From: Niabella soli DSM 19437
Lineage (GTDB): Bacteria; Bacteroidota; Bacteroidia; Chitinophagales; Chitinophagaceae
Direction of reading: 5' to 3'
Length of the DNA: 64,000 bases
NCBI RefSeq assembly: GCF_000243115.2
Contig: NZ_CP007035.1
Span: 1,984,001-2,048,000 of the forward strand
Made by a program: the position numbers and the translations under genes. Below the pieces are notes generated by a model that was not told where the DNA came from, searched no databases, and saw nothing but the letters and a program-made list of their open reading frames with translations. Shown here one piece after another: positions 60,751-64,000 of this stretch (the stretch's first letter is position 1; the number at the start of each line of letters is the position of its first letter).

Positions 60751-61840
60751 TTAAACGGTTTCTTTACTCTGCATCAGATACGCCTTTATAAAACCATCCA
60801 GCTCCCCGTCCATCACCGGCTGCACATTGCCTACTTCATAATCCGTACGGTGGTCCTTGATCATTTTATACGGATGAAACACATAACTGCGGATCTGGCT
60901 GCCCCACTCGATCTTTTTCTTATTGGCATTGGCGGCGTTCTTCAGCTCTTCCCGTTTACGCAGCTCCTCTTCATACAGGCGGCTTTTCAGCATCTGCATG
61001 GCTTTTTCGCGGTTGCCCATCTGAGTGCGTTCGGTTTGGCAAACTACCACGATGCCGGTAGGAATATGCGTCAGGAATACTTTCGTTTCCACCTTGTTCA
61101 CGTTCTGTCCGCCGGCGCCGCCGCTACGGGCTGTTTCCATTCTTACCTCGGAATCTTTTATTTCGATGTCGATGGTATCATCCACCAGCGGATATACAAA
61201 TACAGACGCAAAAGAAGTGTGCCTGCGGGCGTTACTATCGAAGGGCGAAATGCGCACCAGGCGATGCACGCCGCTTTCCGCTTTTAAAAATCCATAGGCA
61301 AAGGGCCCCTCAAACTGAAGGGTGGCCGTTTTAATACCAGCTCCATCTCCCCACTGCCAGTCCAGCTCGGTTATTTTCCAGCCTTGCTTCTCACCGTACA
61401 TCCGGTACATCCGGGCAATCATTTCGGCCCAGTCCTGGCTTTCGGTTCCACCGGCACCTGAATTGATCTGCAACACCGCCGGCAATTCATCTTCCGGTTC
61501 GTTCAATGTGCTCTTAAATTCCACATCGTCCAAAATACCCAACGCTGCGTCGTATGCCTCCTGGGTTTCTTCTTCGGTAGCATCGCCCGCCTTCCAGAAA
61601 TCAAATAACACAGCAAAATCTTCTACCGCTGCATCTGCTTTATGAAACAGATCCATCCAATATTCATTCGTCTTAAGTGTTTTTAAAATTTCTGTGGCAC
61701 GCTGATTATCGTCCCAGAAACCGGGACTTAGAGAAAGCTGTTTATCTTCATTTATTTTCTGCTGACGATTCTCGACGTCAAAGAAACCTCCTTACCCCGA
61801 GAACGCGGGACCGCATATCCTGTAATTTTTCCTGTGTCAT
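60751..61840 (-). CDS. prfB: Peptide chain release factor 2 with programmed +1 frameshift
   Basis: RF2 is encoded in two frames. Frame 1 starts at ATG 61840 ([20 protein letters not shown]) and reaches an in-frame TGA at 61778..61780. Frame 2 continues from GAC (61779..61777) to the stop at 60751, giving about 362 residues in all. Motifs include [17 protein letters not shown] [14 protein letters not shown] (catalytic GGQ) in the domain that catalyses peptidyl-tRNA hydrolysis, and the anticodon-like region [17 protein letters not shown]2 recognises UGA and UAA and regulates its own level through this frameshift. Confidence 0.95.
61777..61792 (-). promoter_or_regulatory. RF2 +1 recoding site
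   Basis: On the minus strand AGGAGG-TTT-CTT-TGA-C: a perfect Shine-Dalgarno-like AGGAGG (61787..61792), the slippery CTT (61781..61783) and the UGA stop with the following C (61777..61780). Same layout as the classic E. coli prfB site (AGGGGG-TAT-CTT-TGA-C). Confidence 0.95.
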
Positions 61841-62006
61841 AGTTTGCAAAGATACGGCGTATTTCTGATTTATGATCTATTATTGGCCCAACTCCGGTAC
61901 TTCTATTAAGCTCTCTTGCGTCGCTCCGTTCAACTGCTGTGCTTCTATTTTCCAACGGGACATGGGGGACCTGTGCGACCAGAAAACATTCCCCCAATTT
62001 GTCCGA

Positions 62007-62037
62007 TTGGTTTCATGACATGGTTGAACTATCTTTG
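62007..62037 (+). promoter_or_regulatory. cydAB promoter
   Basis: A -7 element TATCTTTG (62030..62037) matches TAnnTTTG exactly, with TTGG at 62007..62010 as a -33 element at 19-bp spacing (one mismatch to TTTG). The leader to the ATG is about 42 nt. No TATGA-N6-TCATA box is present, so this operon seems outside the nos/norB-type control. Confidence 0.6.
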
Positions 62038-62083
62038 CAAGTACCGTTGACCTACGGTTCATTTTTAAACCAATCCATATATT

Positions 62084-63394
62084 ATGGATGACTTTATTGC
62101 AGCACGGTCCCAGATGGCACTTTCGCTGGGTTTCCACATAATTTTTTCCTGCATCGGCATGATCATGCCGTTCTTTATGGCGGTTTCGCATTACAAATGG
62201 CTGAAAAACGGCGATCCGGTTTACCGGAATGTAACCCGCGCCTGGAGCCGGGGCGTCGCCATTTTTTTTGCAACGGGAGCCGTTTCCGGCACCGTGCTTT
62301 CGTTTGAACTGGGGCTATTGTGGCCGGAATTTATGAAGCACGCCGGTCCTATTTTCGGCATGCCTTTTTCCCTCGAAGGCACCGCCTTTTTTATTGAAGC
62401 TATCGCACTGGGATTTTATTTGTATGGATGGAACCGTTTTAATAAATGGTTTCACTGGTGGACAGGTGTCGTGGTGGGCGTCAGTGGATTGCTATCCGGG
62501 ATCCTGGTGGTAGCCGCCAACGCCTGGATGAATAGCCCGGCAGGATTTGATTATGTAAACGGGCAGTATATTAATATCGACCCCATTGCAGCTATGTTCA
62601 ACAAAGCCTGGTTCTCTCAGGCGCTACATATGATCCTGGCGGCGCTTACGGCTACCGGTTTTGCTGTTGCGGGGGTGCATGCTTTCATGATCCTAAAAAG
62701 AAAAAATATCCGTTTTCACAGAAAGGCCTTCCGCATTGCTGCTGTTTTTGCATGCGTAGGTGCTGTGCTGCAACCGCTAAGCGGGGATATTTCCGCCAAA
62801 AATGTGGGCGCACGGCAACCTGAAAAGCTGGCGGCCATGGAAGCCCATTTCAAAACAGAAGCAAAAGCCGGTTTAATTATTGGCGGCATCCCGGATGTAA
62901 AAAATGAAACGGTGCGTTACGCGATAAAAATTCCCGGCGCGCTCAGCTTTCTGGCGCATGGTGACTTTAGCACGCCGGTTACCGGACTGGATGCATTTCC
63001 AAAAGACTCCCGGCCGCCCGTAGCCATCACCCACTATGCCTTTCAGACCATGGTGGCCATTGGCATGCTGATGCTCCTGATCGCTGTGTTTTATTTTTTC
63101 ACCTTGTGGAAACGGAAAAAATGGCTGGAGAAACGGTGGCTGCTGAAATTATTTGCGCTGGCCACACCCGCGGGTTTTTTGGCGGTTGAAGCGGGATGGA
63201 CGGTAACAGAAGTAGGCCGGCAACCCTGGATCATTTACGGCATTATGCGTACCCGTGATGCGGTTACTCCGATGCCGGGAATCGTTTATTCTTTTTACAT
63301 CTTTACGGCGGTTTATTTTTCATTAAGTATAATAGTCGTGTTTTTATTATACCGGCAGGTAAAGATGGTGGGGCAATTGTATGATGTATCATAA
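62084..63394 (+). CDS. cydA: Cytochrome bd-type quinol oxidase subunit I
   Basis: The 436-residue protein has about nine helices and typical CydA motifs: RSQMALSLGFHIIFSCIGM (axial His18), ATGAVSGTVLSFELGLLWPEFM, GTAFFIEAIALGFYLYGWN, ANAWMNSPAG and a later WTVTEVGRQPWIIYG with the axial Met-containing region. At 436 residues it is shorter than the E. coli form (522), which points to the short Q-loop, CIO-like class. It oxidises quinol and reduces O2 with high affinity and without proton pumping. cydB follows on the same strand. Confidence 0.95.
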   Translation: MDDFIAARSQMALSLGFHIIFSCIGMIMPFFMAVSHYKWLKNGDPVYRNVTRAWSRGVAIFFATGAVSGTVLSFELGLLWPEFMKHAGPIFGMPFSLEGTAFFIEAIALGFYLYGWNRFNKWFHWWTGVVVGVSGLLSGILVVAANAWMNSPAGFDYVNGQYINIDPIAAMFNKAWFSQALHMILAALTATGFAVAGVHAFMILKRKNIRFHRKAFRIAAVFACVGAVLQPLSGDISAKNVGARQPEKLAAMEAHFKTEAKAGLIIGGIPDVKNETVRYAIKIPGALSFLAHGDFSTPVTGLDAFPKDSRPPVAITHYAFQTMVAIGMLMLLIAVFYFFTLWKRKKWLEKRWLLKLFALATPAGFLAVEAGWTVTEVGRQPWIIYGIMRTRDAVTPMPGIVYSFYIFTAVYFSLSIIVVFLLYRQVKMVGQLYDVS

Positions 63395-63457
63395 AAATTT
63401 GATGTTTGACGTCCGAAGTCAGCAACAAACCAAAAACAATAAACAATAAATAATGAA

Positions 63458-64000
63458 ATGCTCTATATCGTAATGGCCTATTTGTGGGCAGCGGTGCTGC
63501 TGTATGTTTTGATGGGCGGCGCTGATTTTGGTGCCGGGATCCTCGAATTTTTTTCCACGCAAAAAAGCAAGGATAAAACACGGACGGTCATGTACCGCGC
63601 CATCGGTCCGATCTGGGAAGCGAACCATATGTGGCTGATCATTGCCATAGTGGTATTGTTTGTAGGCTTCCCGGTTATTTATTCAACCCTATCTGTTTAT
63701 CTCCATATTCCTTTAGCCATCATGCTGCTGGGTATCGTTGCCCGTGGCACGGCTTTCAGCTTCCGGAATTATGATGCGGTAAAAGACCGTATGCAGGGCA
63801 TCTATTCAAAAACATTTATGTATTCCAGCGTGATAACGCCTTTGTTCCTGGGCATTATTGCAGGCAGTGCCGTTTCCGGAAAGATCAACTTGCAGGCAAC
63901 TAGCTTTGTAGAGGCCTATATCTTCAGTTGGCTGGGATTTTTCCAGGTGGCTGTTGGCGTATTCACGGTAACCATATGCGGCTTCCTTGCCGCGATCTTT
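63458..64000 (+). CDS. cydB: Cytochrome bd-type quinol oxidase subunit II, truncated by window end
   Basis: The ATG at 63458 opens MLYIVMAYLWAAVLLYVLMG, and the frame stays open for 181 codons to the window edge. Motifs GADFGAGILEFFST, IGPIWEANHMWLIIAIVVLF and LGIVARGTAFSFRNYDAV are typical of CydB, which forms the heterodimer with CydA. About half of the gene is missing. A nearby ATG at 63453 stops after six codons and is rejected. The gap to cydA is 63 bp, so they form one operon. Confidence 0.94.
   Translation, partial: MLYIVMAYLWAAVLLYVLMGGADFGAGILEFFSTQKSKDKTRTVMYRAIGPIWEANHMWLIIAIVVLFVGFPVIYSTLSVYLHIPLAIMLLGIVARGTAFSFRNYDAVKDRMQGIYSKTFMYSSVITPLFLGIIAGSAVSGKINLQATSFVEAYIFSWLGFFQVAVGVFTVTICGFLAAIF

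Noticed and set aside
61752-61997. Open frame of about 80 codons upstream of prfB on the same strand
   Set aside because: It is in the wrong frame; the prfB start and frameshift site explain this stretch fully.
61869-62083. Search for a TATGA-N6-TCATA box before cydA
   Set aside because: No TGA-N6-TCA core at the right distance; TTTCATGACATGGTTGAAC is only a rough inverted repeat, and a near-standard -33/-7 promoter is present.

Overview
The window comes from a Bacteroidota chromosome, most likely a Chitinophagaceae-type soil or sediment bacterium. The evidence is a fused CcoN-CcoO, a Sec/lipoprotein (clade II) NosZ, outer-membrane TonB-type barrels, M56/BlaI pairs, and promoters of the Bacteroidota form TTTG-N19-TAnnTTTG (the rpsL promoter at 51125..51155 matches it fully). 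No rRNA, tRNA or CRISPR array was recognised.

Bases 1-27.6 kb form a low-oxygen and nitrogen-oxide respiration region. It starts with an Fe-S repair protein (ric), a Crp/Fnr regulator and a histidine-rich membrane protein. The N2O reductase cluster follows (cytochrome c, nosZ, nosL, nosD, nosF, nosY and a CopD-like protein), then hemN, and a complete cbb3 oxidase locus (ccoI, ccoS, ccoNO, ccoQ, ccoP, ccoG, ccoH and a TauE/SafE-like protein). Next are a PAS histidine kinase with a receiver-Crp fusion regulator, a universal stress protein and a quinol-type NO reductase. Several of these promoters share operator-like palindromes at fixed distances from a TAnnTTTG element, which suggests one Crp/Fnr-type regulon.

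Bases 28-41.6 kb hold mixed metabolic and cell-envelope genes: alpha-L-fucosidase, acyltransferase, sterol-desaturase-like protein, rarA, elaA, a REP-associated tyrosine transposase between two triplets of REP-like hairpins, an M56 peptidase with its BlaI repressor, a thioredoxin-like protein, an esterase and a PafA-like phosphatase. Bases 41.8-44.1 kb carry two visibly AT-richer genes (one unknown, one rhomboid protease) that look acquired.

Bases 44.6-64 kb are mostly housekeeping: acyl-CoA-binding protein, a LytS/LytTR two-component pair with three 21-bp-phased repeats in front of it and a divergent outer-membrane receptor, rpsL-rpsG, ilvE, rdgB, an ECF sigma factor with a repeat-containing probable anti-sigma factor, a thioesterase, parE, pyrR, pruA, prfB (with its programmed +1 frameshift) and cydAB, where cydB runs off the window end. 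The window thus encodes two high-affinity oxygen reductases (cbb3 and bd), an NO reductase and an N2O reductase, but no nitrite or nitrate reductase.
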